DNA from: Asticcacaulis sp. UBA2476
Lineage (GTDB): Bacteria > Pseudomonadota > Alphaproteobacteria > Caulobacterales > Caulobacteraceae
Reading direction: 5' to 3'
Assembly: GCA_002342035.1 (NCBI GenBank)
Contig: DDPE01000018.1
Location: 1-49,310 of the forward strand
Length of the DNA: 49,310 nt
Positions within the stretch are counted from its first letter, which is position 1; every line of letters starts with the position of its first letter. The notes under the pieces are model-generated. The model was given only the letters and a program-made list of their open reading frames with translations, was not told the origin of the DNA and made no database searches. Below are positions 40,532 through 48,914 of the stretch, one piece after another. The position numbers were made by a program, and so were the translations under genes.

Positions 40532-43282
40532 TTACTTGAACTTATAGGTCAGTTGCAGGAAGCCTGATCGGCCAATGCCGTCGTACCAGTTGGCATTGTA
40601 GTAAGGATATCCGGTCCAGGTCGCATCGCGGATTGGCTGCTCATCAAACAGGTTGGTGATCGCCAGCGACACCTTGGCCTGATCATTGATGTCGTACTGC
40701 ACCGAACCGTTCCACAGGTAATAGCCCTTCACATAGGCGTCTTCATCATAGTTCGGCAGCTTACCCAGCCATGTGCCGTCGACTGTGAATTTCCATGCGC
40801 CTGTGGCCAGAGAGGTCGACAGGGACGACTTATCGCGCGGGATATAATAGCTGGAATCGGCCGCGAACTTATTCAGATAGTCATCGCCGTCGAAACGCTG
40901 ATAGTCATGTACGAAGGTATGGGTGTGGCTGCCGGACATCGACAGCTTACCAATCGGGGTATCGAACTTGACCCGCACCGCGACGTCAATGCCATCGGTT
41001 TCTTCGTTGGCGACGTTGATCGGGTTAATCAGCAGGGTGCGGATATCGCCCGCCTGAGCGCCGGTCGTATAGCGCACGACGCGGGCGATGGCGTCCTGAC
41101 AGGTCGGTGAGGTGATATCCTGCTGACCCAGGCGACATTCGGCTTCGTTGCGCACCACGCCTTCGGTATCGAGATCTTCGACCTGATTGGACATCTCGAC
41201 CTTGAAGTAGTCGAGTGAGATATCAAACATCGATGACGGCGCCCAGACGATGCCGGTATTGAACGATTTCGAGGTTTCCGGTTTCAGATCGCGGTTGCCA
41301 TCGCGGCGTACCGACACGCGGGTGGTATCGCAGTCGGACGGGTCGGTGGTCGGATCATCGCTGAAGCAGGTATAATAATCCGGCACGCGCCCTTCGACAA
41401 AACCGGGGCCGGAATAGACATAGTGCAGGTCAGGAGCGCGGAAGCCCGTGCCATAGGCGGCCCGGATCAGCAGCGTCTTAAGCGGACGGTATTCCAGCCC
41501 GGCATTATAGGTGGTTTCACCAAACTCGCTGCCCGCGAAGCTATAGTTATCATAGCGTGCCGCCAGACCCAGTTGCAGATTTTCCAGCAGGGGTGCCGAG
41601 ATTTCCCCCCCCAGCGCATAGTGGGTGCGCCCACCCTTACCGTCAGAATCTACCCAGCTAAAGTAATAGGGTGCCAAGGCCTTGGGGTCAGGGTTGAGGT
41701 TATAGCCCTGACGGCCATATTCCGCGACCGCAGCAAAGCCGACCGGACCGGCGGGCAGGCTGAACAGTTCGGTCTTGTTGATGCGGGCGGTCAGTTCGCT
41801 GGTCCAGGCCTTGGGCTTATAAAGACTGGTGGCGGTGATCGACTTAAATTCCGCAGGCGTCAGCGGCGTGTAATAACGGGTCGGGTCGGCATTAAAGATA
41901 GCGTAGCCGTCCGCGTCCGTGCCTTGCTGAGCGCCCAGATAGAGCGCATTCGCGGCATCAACCACCACCATCGGGAAGCTGATTTCCGACTGATAGATCG
42001 AGGCGTTAAGGGCCACTTCGTAGTTCCAGTCGGTGCCGAACGATCCGCGCACGCCCGGTGTTACAGTCAGGGTCTTGGAATCGACCTTACGCATAGCGTT
42101 TTGCAGCCCGCCCATTTCTTCAGGCGTGAAGATGCGGTACCAGTTGTCATAGCGATCATCGAAGCTGTTGTAGAACAGGCCGGTGTCATCGCCGGTCGCA
42201 TCCTGGTACGACCAGGACAAAGGCCGCTTAAGCAGCTTAAGTTCGGAAATGCCAAACTGAATGTCAGTGAACAATTCAATCCGGTCGGTAAGCTGATAGC
42301 TGAGCGCCGCATAGCCGTTGAAGCTTTCGCGATCCGAGACAATGGTGCGGTACGCGATCGAACGGTCCGAACCGCAGTAGTAACCACCGTCGCCGTAATA
42401 GTTATAATAGTCATCATAGGCCCGAACCGTCGTGCCTTCGTTGGTCGCCGCCGTCAGATTGCACTGGGCTTCTGTCGGGTTGATGGAATCGTCATAGTCG
42501 TCGGTGCGCAGCCAGTTATAATTCGGCATTTGATAGGCGGCATCCGGCGCATCGGTGGTGGAGTCCTGACGCGCGCGCTCATAAGCATAGACCGGGTCTT
42601 GCTTGGCGTATTCGCCGCCGAACACGGCTGAGAACTTATCCTTAGAGTAGCCCGTCGACAGGTTCAAGCGGTTGGATTTGCCGCCGCCATCCTCGGTCCA
42701 GCCATAGCGGTAATCGACCGTTGTGCCATCGACCTTTTTCTTGAGCTTGAAATTGACCACCCCGGCAATGGCATCCGAGCCGTAGATGGCTGACGCCGAG
42801 CCCGCCAGGATTTCGACCCGCTCGATCATGCCCAGCGGAATATTGGACACGTCGGTGAAGTTTGACTCCCCGTTATAGGGCATGGGATAATCGGCAATAC
42901 GGCGGCCATTGATCATGACCAGCGTGTGATTGGGGCCGAGGCCGCGCAGATTGACTTGCTGCGCGCCGGGGGAGAAATCGGCCGCATTACCGCTTTGCTG
43001 AGATTGGGTTTCGCCACCGTTTTGCGTTACCGTGCGCAACAGGTCAGGGACATTGGCATAGCCACCGGCGCGAATGGCCTCAGCATCAATCACGGTAACC
43101 GGCGCGGGGCCTTCTTTTTGAGTACGCGGAATGTTGGAACCCAGCACCGTCACGGTGGTGATTTCCTCATCCGCAGCCGGTGCCGCCTCCTGCGCCATGG
43201 CGCTCAGGCTGATCAGGCTGCAACCCGCCAACAGGCCAAATTTTACCGAAGTTCTGAACCGTCTGAAGTTTTTAATTGCCAT
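40532..43282 (-). CDS. TonB-dependent receptor (916 aa), peptide-type, with the cyanophycinase fusion
   Basis: The signal peptide ends near SAMAQEA. A TonB-box-like region, EEITTVTVLGSNIPRTQKEG, leads to the plug (GGYANVPDLLRTVTQN, QQVNLRGLGPNHTLVMINGR, IYGSDAIAGVVNFKL). The barrel ends in LQLTYKFK. The GSNIPR plug start belongs to the TBDR group often found beside secreted peptidases. It is divergent from the cyanophycinase/isoaspartyl peptidase fusion and shares a 216-nt promoter with two matching palindromes. The likely cargo is a cyanophycin fragment or beta-aspartyl peptide, by inference. Confidence 0.9.
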   Translation of the reverse strand: MAIKNFRRFRTSVKFGLLAGCSLISLSAMAQEAAPAADEEITTVTVLGSNIPRTQKEGPAPVTVIDAEAIRAGGYANVPDLLRTVTQNGGETQSQQSGNAADFSPGAQQVNLRGLGPNHTLVMINGRRIADYPMPYNGESNFTDVSNIPLGMIERVEILAGSASAIYGSDAIAGVVNFKLKKKVDGTTVDYRYGWTEDGGGKSNRLNLSTGYSKDKFSAVFGGEYAKQDPVYAYERARQDSTTDAPDAAYQMPNYNWLRTDDYDDSINPTEAQCNLTAATNEGTTVRAYDDYYNYYGDGGYYCGSDRSIAYRTIVSDRESFNGYAALSYQLTDRIELFTDIQFGISELKLLKRPLSWSYQDATGDDTGLFYNSFDDRYDNWYRIFTPEEMGGLQNAMRKVDSKTLTVTPGVRGSFGTDWNYEVALNASIYQSEISFPMVVVDAANALYLGAQQGTDADGYAIFNADPTRYYTPLTPAEFKSITATSLYKPKAWTSELTARINKTELFSLPAGPVGFAAVAEYGRQGYNLNPDPKALAPYYFSWVDSDGKGGRTHYALGGEISAPLLENLQLGLAARYDNYSFAGSEFGETTYNAGLEYRPLKTLLIRAAYGTGFRAPDLHYVYSGPGFVEGRVPDYYTCFSDDPTTDPSDCDTTRVSVRRDGNRDLKPETSKSFNTGIVWAPSSMFDISLDYFKVEMSNQVEDLDTEGVVRNEAECRLGQQDITSPTCQDAIARVVRYTTGAQAGDIRTLLINPINVANEETDGIDVAVRVKFDTPIGKLSMSGSHTHTFVHDYQRFDGDDYLNKFAADSSYYIPRDKSSLSTSLATGAWKFTVDGTWLGKLPNYDEDAYVKGYYLWNGSVQYDINDQAKVSLAITNLFDEQPIRDATWTGYPYYNANWYDGIGRSGFLQLTYKFK

Positions 43283-43318
43283 TCGTCTAAATCCCCTTAG
43301 ATATGTACATATGCACCG

Positions 43319-43330
43319 TTGTGATCACGA
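43319..43330. promoter_or_regulatory. Operator palindrome, copy 1 (TTGTGATCACGA)
   Basis: This near-perfect palindrome lies 37 nt from the TBDR start in the divergent promoter. It differs from copy 2 at one base. The two centres are 69 bp apart, between six and seven helical turns, which suits looping by one regulator. It lacks the 6-nt spacer of a Crp site. Confidence 0.6.
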
Positions 43331-43387
43331 CCGTGCGCGCCCTGCGCCTATTGCCAAACTGCAAAAACTGGCCAATAAGTTGATGAA

Positions 43388-43399
43388 TTGTGATCACAA
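43388..43399. promoter_or_regulatory. Operator palindrome, copy 2 (TTGTGATCACAA)
   Basis: This perfect 12-bp palindrome is about 100 nt upstream of the cyanophycinase-fusion start. Together with copy 1 it probably coordinates the divergent TBDR and enzyme genes. The Lrp/AsnC protein at 46751 is a candidate regulator, but AsnC family sites are usually more degenerate. Confidence 0.62.
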
Positions 43400-43498
43400 T
43401 CTGTACGCATCTGCAAACAATATGTCCCAAGCGCGCCAATTGCGCCCCAAGTGACACATAATTGTAACATTGCGACAGATCATTTCAGGGGATACCTC

Positions 43499-45418
43499 AT
43501 GGGGAACTGGCTCAAAGCTTTAGCGGTAGGACTTGCCGCTCTGTGCGGTGCGCTGTCACCGGCCACAGCACAGGTGCCAACTGACACAGGCTATCAGACC
43601 TTTGTCATCGGCAAAGAGACGGCCAAACGTACCGGCAAACCGACCCCCGGCGTGCTGATGAGCGGTGGCGGCGAATGGCCCTATGAGGCGTTCCGCTGGT
43701 TTGCCAAAAAATCGGGTAACGGTCATATCGTCGTTTTGCGCGCATCAGGTACAACCAGCACAGCCGATGAAATGTACGACAAGATTGGCGGTTTTGCCTC
43801 GATCCGCACCTTTGTGTTCCATGACCGTAAGGCCGCTTTTGATCCGGTCATTCTGGCGGCGCTCAAATCGGCTGACGGTATTTTTCTGGCGGGTGGCGAT
43901 CAAGCCAACTATGTCCGCTTCTGGCGCGACACCCCGGTTCAGACGGCCCTCAACGCCCATATCAAGGCTGGAAAGCCGATAGGCGGCACCAGCGCGGGCC
44001 TGGCCGTACAGGGCGAATATCTGTACGGTGCCATGGACGGCGGCAGCGTCAACAGCGCCGAAGCTTTGGCTGATCCATTGGGGCCTGCGGTCACCATCGA
44101 AGGCGATTTTCTGCGTATTCCTCAGCTTAAGGGCGTAGTCACCGACAGCCACTTTAAGGAACGCAACCGTCAGGGACGTCTCGTCGCGTTTCTGGCCAAG
44201 GCTCAGACCATGACAGATAAGCCTATGGTCGGTTTAGGCATAGATGAACAGACCGTTCTGACGGTCGAAGGCGACGGCACGGCACGCGTTTACAGCAATA
44301 TCGGCGGCTATGCCTGGCTGTTTGAGCCGGTCGATGCCAAAGCCGCCAAAGCCAGTACACCGCTTAGCGTCGACAATATCAAAGCCACCGGCATCGGCGC
44401 CGACAGCACATTCAACATCGTTACGCGTAAAGTGACAAAGCCGGCTTTTGAAAAACGCTATACCGTCACCAATGGCGTGTTGCGTGAAAAACAGCTCTGG
44501 TCGCTGGCCATCCATGGCGGTGCCGGCGTCATTGAACGCGGCGACCTGACGCCTGAAAAAGATGCCGCCTATCGGGCCAGCCTGAATGAGGCGCTGAAAA
44601 CCGGACAGGCCATTCTTGAGCGCGGCGGCACGGCCCTTGATGCGGTCGAAGCCACGGTGCGCGTACTGGAAGACAACCCCTTGTTCAATGCGGGTAAGGG
44701 CGCGGTCTTTACCGCCGAGGGCGTCAACGAACTGGACGCCGCCATCATGGACGGGGCGACCCAAAAGGCCGGGGCCGTCGCCGGTGTGACCCGCACGAAG
44801 AACCCGATTACTCTGGCGCGCCGTGTCATGGAACAATCAGGCCGGGTCATGCTGGCGCGTGACGGGGCCGATAAATTCTCGGTTGAACAGGGGCTTGAGC
44901 AGGTCGATCCGAAATATTTCTTCACTCAGGAACGCTGGGATCAGCTTCAGGCCTGGAAACAGAAAAACATGGCCGCTGTTGATAACACGCACAAATTTGG
45001 AACCGTTGGCGCAGTAGCCCTGGACCAGAACGGCAATCTGGCGGCGGCGACCTCGACGGGCGGCCTAACCGGTAAGAAATGGGGCCGTATCGGGGATTCG
45101 CCGATCATAGGTGCGGGCACCTATGCCAAAAACGGCGCGTGCGCGGTATCGGCCACCGGATCAGGCGAATATTTCATCCGCGAAAGTGCCGCCCGCCAGG
45201 TCTGCGACCGCATCATCTGGAACCGTCAGGACATCGCCTCCGCTGCCTTTGATACCATCATGTCGGTCGGGGCCATCGGCGGCGACGGCGGCCTGATCGC
45301 CATGGACGCAGCCGGTGAGCCTGCCTTCGGGATCAATGATCTGGGCATGTATCGCGGTTTGGTTTCCGCGACCCAATCTGCCGCCACAGCCATCTATGCC
45401 GATGAGGTGTTGAAGTAA
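43499..45418 (+). CDS. Secreted fusion of cyanophycinase-like (S51) and isoaspartyl peptidase domains
   Basis: The 639-aa protein has a signal peptide cleaved near ATAQ25. The N-terminal S51-type domain (about 30-290) has LAGGDQANYV (130-138) and the nucleophile elbow PIGGTSAGLAVQGEY with Ser165, as in cyanophycinase. The C-terminal Ntn-hydrolase domain (about 333-639) has LAIHGGAGVIERG, FNAGKGAVF and the self-cleavage site THKFGTVGAVALD with Thr502, as in isoaspartyl peptidase/plant-type asparaginase. Together the domains could cut cyanophycin to beta-Asp-Arg and then to Asp plus Arg. ATG 43499 has AGGGGA upstream. Which polymer or peptide is used is inferred; the S51 domain could be a different peptidase. 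Confidence 0.87.
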   Translation: MGNWLKALAVGLAALCGALSPATAQVPTDTGYQTFVIGKETAKRTGKPTPGVLMSGGGEWPYEAFRWFAKKSGNGHIVVLRASGTTSTADEMYDKIGGFASIRTFVFHDRKAAFDPVILAALKSADGIFLAGGDQANYVRFWRDTPVQTALNAHIKAGKPIGGTSAGLAVQGEYLYGAMDGGSVNSAEALADPLGPAVTIEGDFLRIPQLKGVVTDSHFKERNRQGRLVAFLAKAQTMTDKPMVGLGIDEQTVLTVEGDGTARVYSNIGGYAWLFEPVDAKAAKASTPLSVDNIKATGIGADSTFNIVTRKVTKPAFEKRYTVTNGVLREKQLWSLAIHGGAGVIERGDLTPEKDAAYRASLNEALKTGQAILERGGTALDAVEATVRVLEDNPLFNAGKGAVFTAEGVNELDAAIMDGATQKAGAVAGVTRTKNPITLARRVMEQSGRVMLARDGADKFSVEQGLEQVDPKYFFTQERWDQLQAWKQKNMAAVDNTHKFGTVGAVALDQNGNLAAATSTGGLTGKKWGRIGDSPIIGAGTYAKNGACAVSATGSGEYFIRESAARQVCDRIIWNRQDIASAAFDTIMSVGAIGGDGGLIAMDAAGEPAFGINDLGMYRGLVSATQSAATAIYADEVLK

Positions 45419-45434
45419 CCTGATCAGGCAGTGC

Positions 45435-46688
45435 CTAAACCTTCTCTGGCTCCGGCACATCGTCCTTATCAAGCTGGCCTTCCCATTTGGCGACGACGGC
45501 GGAGGCGACCGTATTGCCGACGACATTGGTGGCAGAGCGGCCCATATCGAGCAGGTGATCGACCGCCAGAACCAGACCGATCCACGCTTCGGGATAGCCG
45601 AAATAGGTCAGGGTCGCCATGATGACCACCAGTGACGCGCGCGGCACACCGGCGATACCTTTTGAGGTGATCAGCAACAAAAACAGCATGGCTATGATCT
45701 GCTGCACCGACAACTGCACGCCGTGAGCCTGCATGATGAAGATAGTCGCAAAGGTGCAGTACATCATCGAACCGTCGAGGTTAAACGAATAACCCAGCGG
45801 CAGGACGAACGAGACGATCTTGCGCGGCACGCCGGCTTTCGGCAGGGCTTCCAGCAGCTTAGGGTAGGCCGCCTCACTTGATGCCGTCGAAAACGACAAC
45901 AGGGTGGCTTCGCGGATATTGCCAAACAGCCGGAACGCGACCTTGCCGGTGATCAGCAGCGCCAGCAGGAACAAAAGCCCCCACAGCATCCCCAGCGACA
46001 GGTAAAACCCGCCGACAAACTTGGCATAGGTGACAAGCACCGGCAGGCCCTGTTTGGTCACGGTTGCGGCCAGAGATGCAAAAATCGCAAACGGGGCAAA
46101 CTTCATGACCAGTTCGGTCACTTTCAGCATGATCTCGGCCATCTGCTCGACCAGATGCATGATCTGCGGGGCCTTGTTGTCGAGCATGCTGACCGCCGTG
46201 CCGACAAAGACCGCAAATACAACGATCTGCAGGATTTCGTTCTTCGCCATGGCATCGATGATCGACGACGGCACCAGATGAGAGATAAAGCCGGAAACGC
46301 TGAAGGTCGTGGCGGTAGGCGCTGTCAGCCCCTCACCCGCGGCGGCGGCCATCTGGGCCATTTCCGCGCCCGGCTGAAGCCATTCGACCATGAGAATGCC
46401 CATGATCAACGATACGACCGAGGCCCCTAAAAACCAGGCCATGGTCTTGGCACCGATGCGCCCGACGGCGGCGGCGTCTTCCATGTGGCCAATCCCGGCC
46501 ACCAGCGTCGTCAGCACTAAGGGGGCGATGATCATCTTGATCAGGCGCAGGAAAATGTCGGTAATGGTCTTGAAGGTCTCAAGCGCGGTGGCGGTATCGG
46601 CCTCGCCCAGATACTGATTGCAGTAATAGCCAACCCCGACGCCCAGAACCATGGACGCCACCACAAACAGCGCAAACTTGTTTTTCAC
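45435..46688 (-). CDS. Dicarboxylate/amino acid:cation symporter (aspartate/glutamate type)
   Basis: The 417-aa DAACS-family transporter shows IKMIIAPLVLTTLVAGI, the serine-rich loop SFSTASSEAAYPKLL, GYSFNLDGSMMYCTFATIFI and the ligand-site region VPRASLVVIM with VDHLLDMGRSATNVVGN. It moves acidic amino acids or C4-dicarboxylates into the cell with cations. GTG 46688 is preferred (GGGAG seven bases upstream; starts MKNKFALF). It is convergent with the cyanophycinase fusion, 16 nt apart, and downstream of an Lrp/AsnC gene. It would take up the Asp released by that enzyme. Confidence 0.92.
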   Translation of the reverse strand: MKNKFALFVVASMVLGVGVGYYCNQYLGEADTATALETFKTITDIFLRLIKMIIAPLVLTTLVAGIGHMEDAAAVGRIGAKTMAWFLGASVVSLIMGILMVEWLQPGAEMAQMAAAAGEGLTAPTATTFSVSGFISHLVPSSIIDAMAKNEILQIVVFAVFVGTAVSMLDNKAPQIMHLVEQMAEIMLKVTELVMKFAPFAIFASLAATVTKQGLPVLVTYAKFVGGFYLSLGMLWGLLFLLALLITGKVAFRLFGNIREATLLSFSTASSEAAYPKLLEALPKAGVPRKIVSFVLPLGYSFNLDGSMMYCTFATIFIMQAHGVQLSVQQIIAMLFLLLITSKGIAGVPRASLVVIMATLTYFGYPEAWIGLVLAVDHLLDMGRSATNVVGNTVASAVVAKWEGQLDKDDVPEPEKV

Positions 46689-46750
46689 GAACCGCTCCCG
46701 ACACTTCAATCATTAACCGTGGCATATAACCGATTACAGACGCAACGGTT

Positions 46751-47194
46751 TTATCGCTCCAGCTTAGTCGCCAGTATCACCGAGGTCGTGGTCCGCTCAA
46801 CCCCCTCCAACGCGCCGATACGGTCCAGCAGATCATTCAGTTCGACACTGTCCGCCGCCTCGACCATAACGATGACATCGTAGACGCCGCTGATGGCGTG
46901 GATGGCGCTGATTTCCGGGATTTCAGCCAGTTCGACCACCACCTGCGCATTGAATTTCGGCAGGCATTTGATCATGACGTGGGCGCGCATGCGAGCCTTG
47001 GAAAAGGCCGCCCCTAACCTGACTGTATAGCCCGCAATAATGCCGTCGGTTTCAAACCGCTCCAGCCGCGTATAGACCTGAGTGCGCGGAATATCGAGCT
47101 CCTTGGCCAGATGCGAGATGCCGTGGCGCGAATCTTCACGCAGCATGGCCAGCAGCTTTCGGTCCGTCTCATCCAGTTTCAGCGCGTCGGTCAT
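46751..47194 (-). CDS. Lrp/AsnC-family transcriptional regulator
   Basis: The 147-aa protein has the AsnC N-terminal helix-turn-helix (LDETDRKLLAMLREDSRHGI, KELDIPRTQVYTRLERFE) and a C-terminal RAM domain (VMIKCLPKFNA, IHAISGVYDVIVMVEA) that senses amino acids and drives oligomerisation. It lies 20 nt after the ThDP enzyme gene and 62 nt before the symporter on the same strand, so it may regulate either. An amino acid such as aspartate or arginine is a plausible effector. Confidence 0.9.
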   Translation of the reverse strand: MTDALKLDETDRKLLAMLREDSRHGISHLAKELDIPRTQVYTRLERFETDGIIAGYTVRLGAAFSKARMRAHVMIKCLPKFNAQVVVELAEIPEISAIHAISGVYDVIVMVEAADSVELNDLLDRIGALEGVERTTTSVILATKLER

Positions 47195-47214
47195 GGGGCC
47201 CTCTCCATGCCAAC

Positions 47215-48864
47215 TTAACCTCCTTCGGAAACCTGTTGCAAGGTCTTAGCCGGCGTAATGGCCTGCGGATCGATGAAACAGTGAATGATGGCGGGTTTTC
47301 CGGACGCCCGCGCCCGCCCGAATGCCGGGGCGAACTCTGCTGTCGTGCGCACGGTCTCACCATGGCCGCCAAAGGCGCGGGCATAGGCCGCGAAGTCCGG
47401 ATTTTTCAGTTCGGTGCCGATCGGACGGTGCGGATATTCCCGCTCCTGATGCATACGGATAGTGCCCCACATGCCATTGTCGATGACGATAATGATAACG
47501 GGAATGTCGTATTGCACCGCCGTAGCAAACTCATTGCCATTCATCAGAAAACAGCCGTCACCGGCAAAGGTCACTACCGGCACATCCGGGCACTGGCGCT
47601 TGGCCATAATGCCCGCCGGCACAGAATAACCGACACTGCCTGATGTGGGGGCAACCTGCGTGAACGGTTTGTCATGCCTCCAATAGCGATGCACCCAGAT
47701 GGCGTAGTTGCCCGCCCCATTGGTGATGATCGTCTCCGGCGGCAGGGTCTCCCGCAGCCAGACCATGACCTCACCATACTGAAATTCGCCGGGGATCTGA
47801 GCGGGCGTCGTGGTCCAGTCCTGCCAATCGGCATGGGCGAAAGCCGCCCTTCCCCCGCCCTGATGATCCGGTGAAGGACTTAATGTGGCCAAGGCTTTCG
47901 CGAACTGATCCGGCGCACTGACGATGCCAAGTGACGGCTGATAGACGCGTCCGATTTCTGCGGCATCGGGGAAGACATGCACCAGTTTTTGACGTGGGGT
48001 CGGCACATCGATCAGAGTATAACCATTGGACGGCACCTCGGCCATGCGCGCCCCCAAAAGGATCAGCAGGTCGGCGTCCTTAACCCGCTGCGACAGCTTT
48101 GGGTTTTGGCCAAAGCCCAGATCACCGGCATAACAAGAATGGTGAGCCGGAAACAGCGAGGCGCGGCGAAATTCAGTGGCCACCGGCACATCAAATGTGT
48201 TTGCAAACTCCGCAACCGCAGCACACCCCTCGGCCGTCCAGCGCGACCCGCCAAGGATGATCAGCGGATTTTCCGCACCGTCCAGCAGATCGGCAAAGGC
48301 CTGCATATCGGCGACCGATGGCGCCGCATCCACCGGCACCACAGGCGGGGCATCCGCGACCTCGGCCATTTCGGTCAGAATATCTTCGGGCAGGGACACC
48401 ACCACCGGCCCCGGACGCCCCTGCATAGCCTCGCGAAAGGCCCGCGCCACAATTTCCGGGATACGCTTCGGATCGGAAATCTCGACCACCCATTTGGCGA
48501 TGCCGTGAAAAGCCCGCACATAGTCCAGTTCCTGAAACGCCCCGCGCCCCAGGAAAGCCCGCTCGACCTGCCCCACAAACAGGATCATCGGCGTGCCATC
48601 ATGCTGCGCAATATGGACGCCGTGGGCGGCATTGGTCGCCCCCGGCCCGCGCGTCACAAAACAGATACCGGGCCGTCCGGTCAGCTTGCCATAGGCCTCG
48701 GCCATCATCGCGGCCCCACCTTCGTTACGGCAAATCAGGACGTCGATATCGGCATCATACATGGCATCAAGGGCGGCCAGATAGGATTCCCCCGGCACAC
48801 AAGTGATGCGCTCCACGCCGTTGATCTTCAACTGATCAACTAAGATTTGTCCGCCGGTACGCAT
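47215..48864 (-). CDS. Thiamine-diphosphate-dependent enzyme (acetolactate-synthase-like)
   Basis: The protein is 549 aa from ATG 48864 (MRTGGQILVDQL). The N-terminal PYR domain has ITCVPGESYLAALDAMY, GGAAMMAEAYGKLTGRPG and TRGPGATNAAHGVHIA. A central Rossmann-like domain covers about 190-330. The C-terminal PP domain has the ThDP motif FAGDGCFLMNGNEFATA ending in IIVIDN. Family members include acetolactate synthase, glyoxylate carboligase and oxalyl-CoA decarboxylase; the substrate cannot be read from the sequence. Its neighbour is a CaiB-type CoA-transferase, which would suit an acyl-CoA substrate, but the oxalyl-CoA assignment is not supported by visible motifs. An ATG at 48918 overlapping the CaiB stop would add 18 residues encoded by the REP-like hairpin. 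Confidence 0.85.
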   Translation of the reverse strand: MRTGGQILVDQLKINGVERITCVPGESYLAALDAMYDADIDVLICRNEGGAAMMAEAYGKLTGRPGICFVTRGPGATNAAHGVHIAQHDGTPMILFVGQVERAFLGRGAFQELDYVRAFHGIAKWVVEISDPKRIPEIVARAFREAMQGRPGPVVVSLPEDILTEMAEVADAPPVVPVDAAPSVADMQAFADLLDGAENPLIILGGSRWTAEGCAAVAEFANTFDVPVATEFRRASLFPAHHSCYAGDLGFGQNPKLSQRVKDADLLILLGARMAEVPSNGYTLIDVPTPRQKLVHVFPDAAEIGRVYQPSLGIVSAPDQFAKALATLSPSPDHQGGGRAAFAHADWQDWTTTPAQIPGEFQYGEVMVWLRETLPPETIITNGAGNYAIWVHRYWRHDKPFTQVAPTSGSVGYSVPAGIMAKRQCPDVPVVTFAGDGCFLMNGNEFATAVQYDIPVIIIVIDNGMWGTIRMHQEREYPHRPIGTELKNPDFAAYARAFGGHGETVRTTAEFAPAFGRARASGKPAIIHCFIDPQAITPAKTLQQVSEGG

Positions 48865-48869
48865 AGGCT

Positions 48870-48908
48870 CCCTCTCCCCGCCCGCGGGGAGAGGGTTGGG
48901 GTGAGGGG
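48870..48908. repeat. REP-like hairpin covering the ThDP-enzyme ribosome site
   Basis: A perfect 12-bp stem, CCCTCTCCCCGC (48870-48881) with GCGGGGAGAGGG (48884-48895), is followed by TTGGGGTGAGGGG. This PHPNPLPAGGERE-encoding sequence type is widespread as an intergenic repeat in proteobacteria. The CTCCC at 48868-48872 is the complement of the GGGAG ribosome site for ATG 48864, so the site is sequestered when the hairpin forms. Confidence 0.7.
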
Positions 48909-48914
48909 CGTTCT

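Noticed and set aside
41423..42631. 402-aa open frame antisense to the third TBDR
   Set aside because: It is a shadow of the TBDR barrel; composition is biased and there is no domain or start signal.
43319..43399. Crp-binding sites at the TGTGATCACA palindromes
   Set aside because: Crp half sites TGTGA/TCACA need a 6-nt spacer; here they abut directly.
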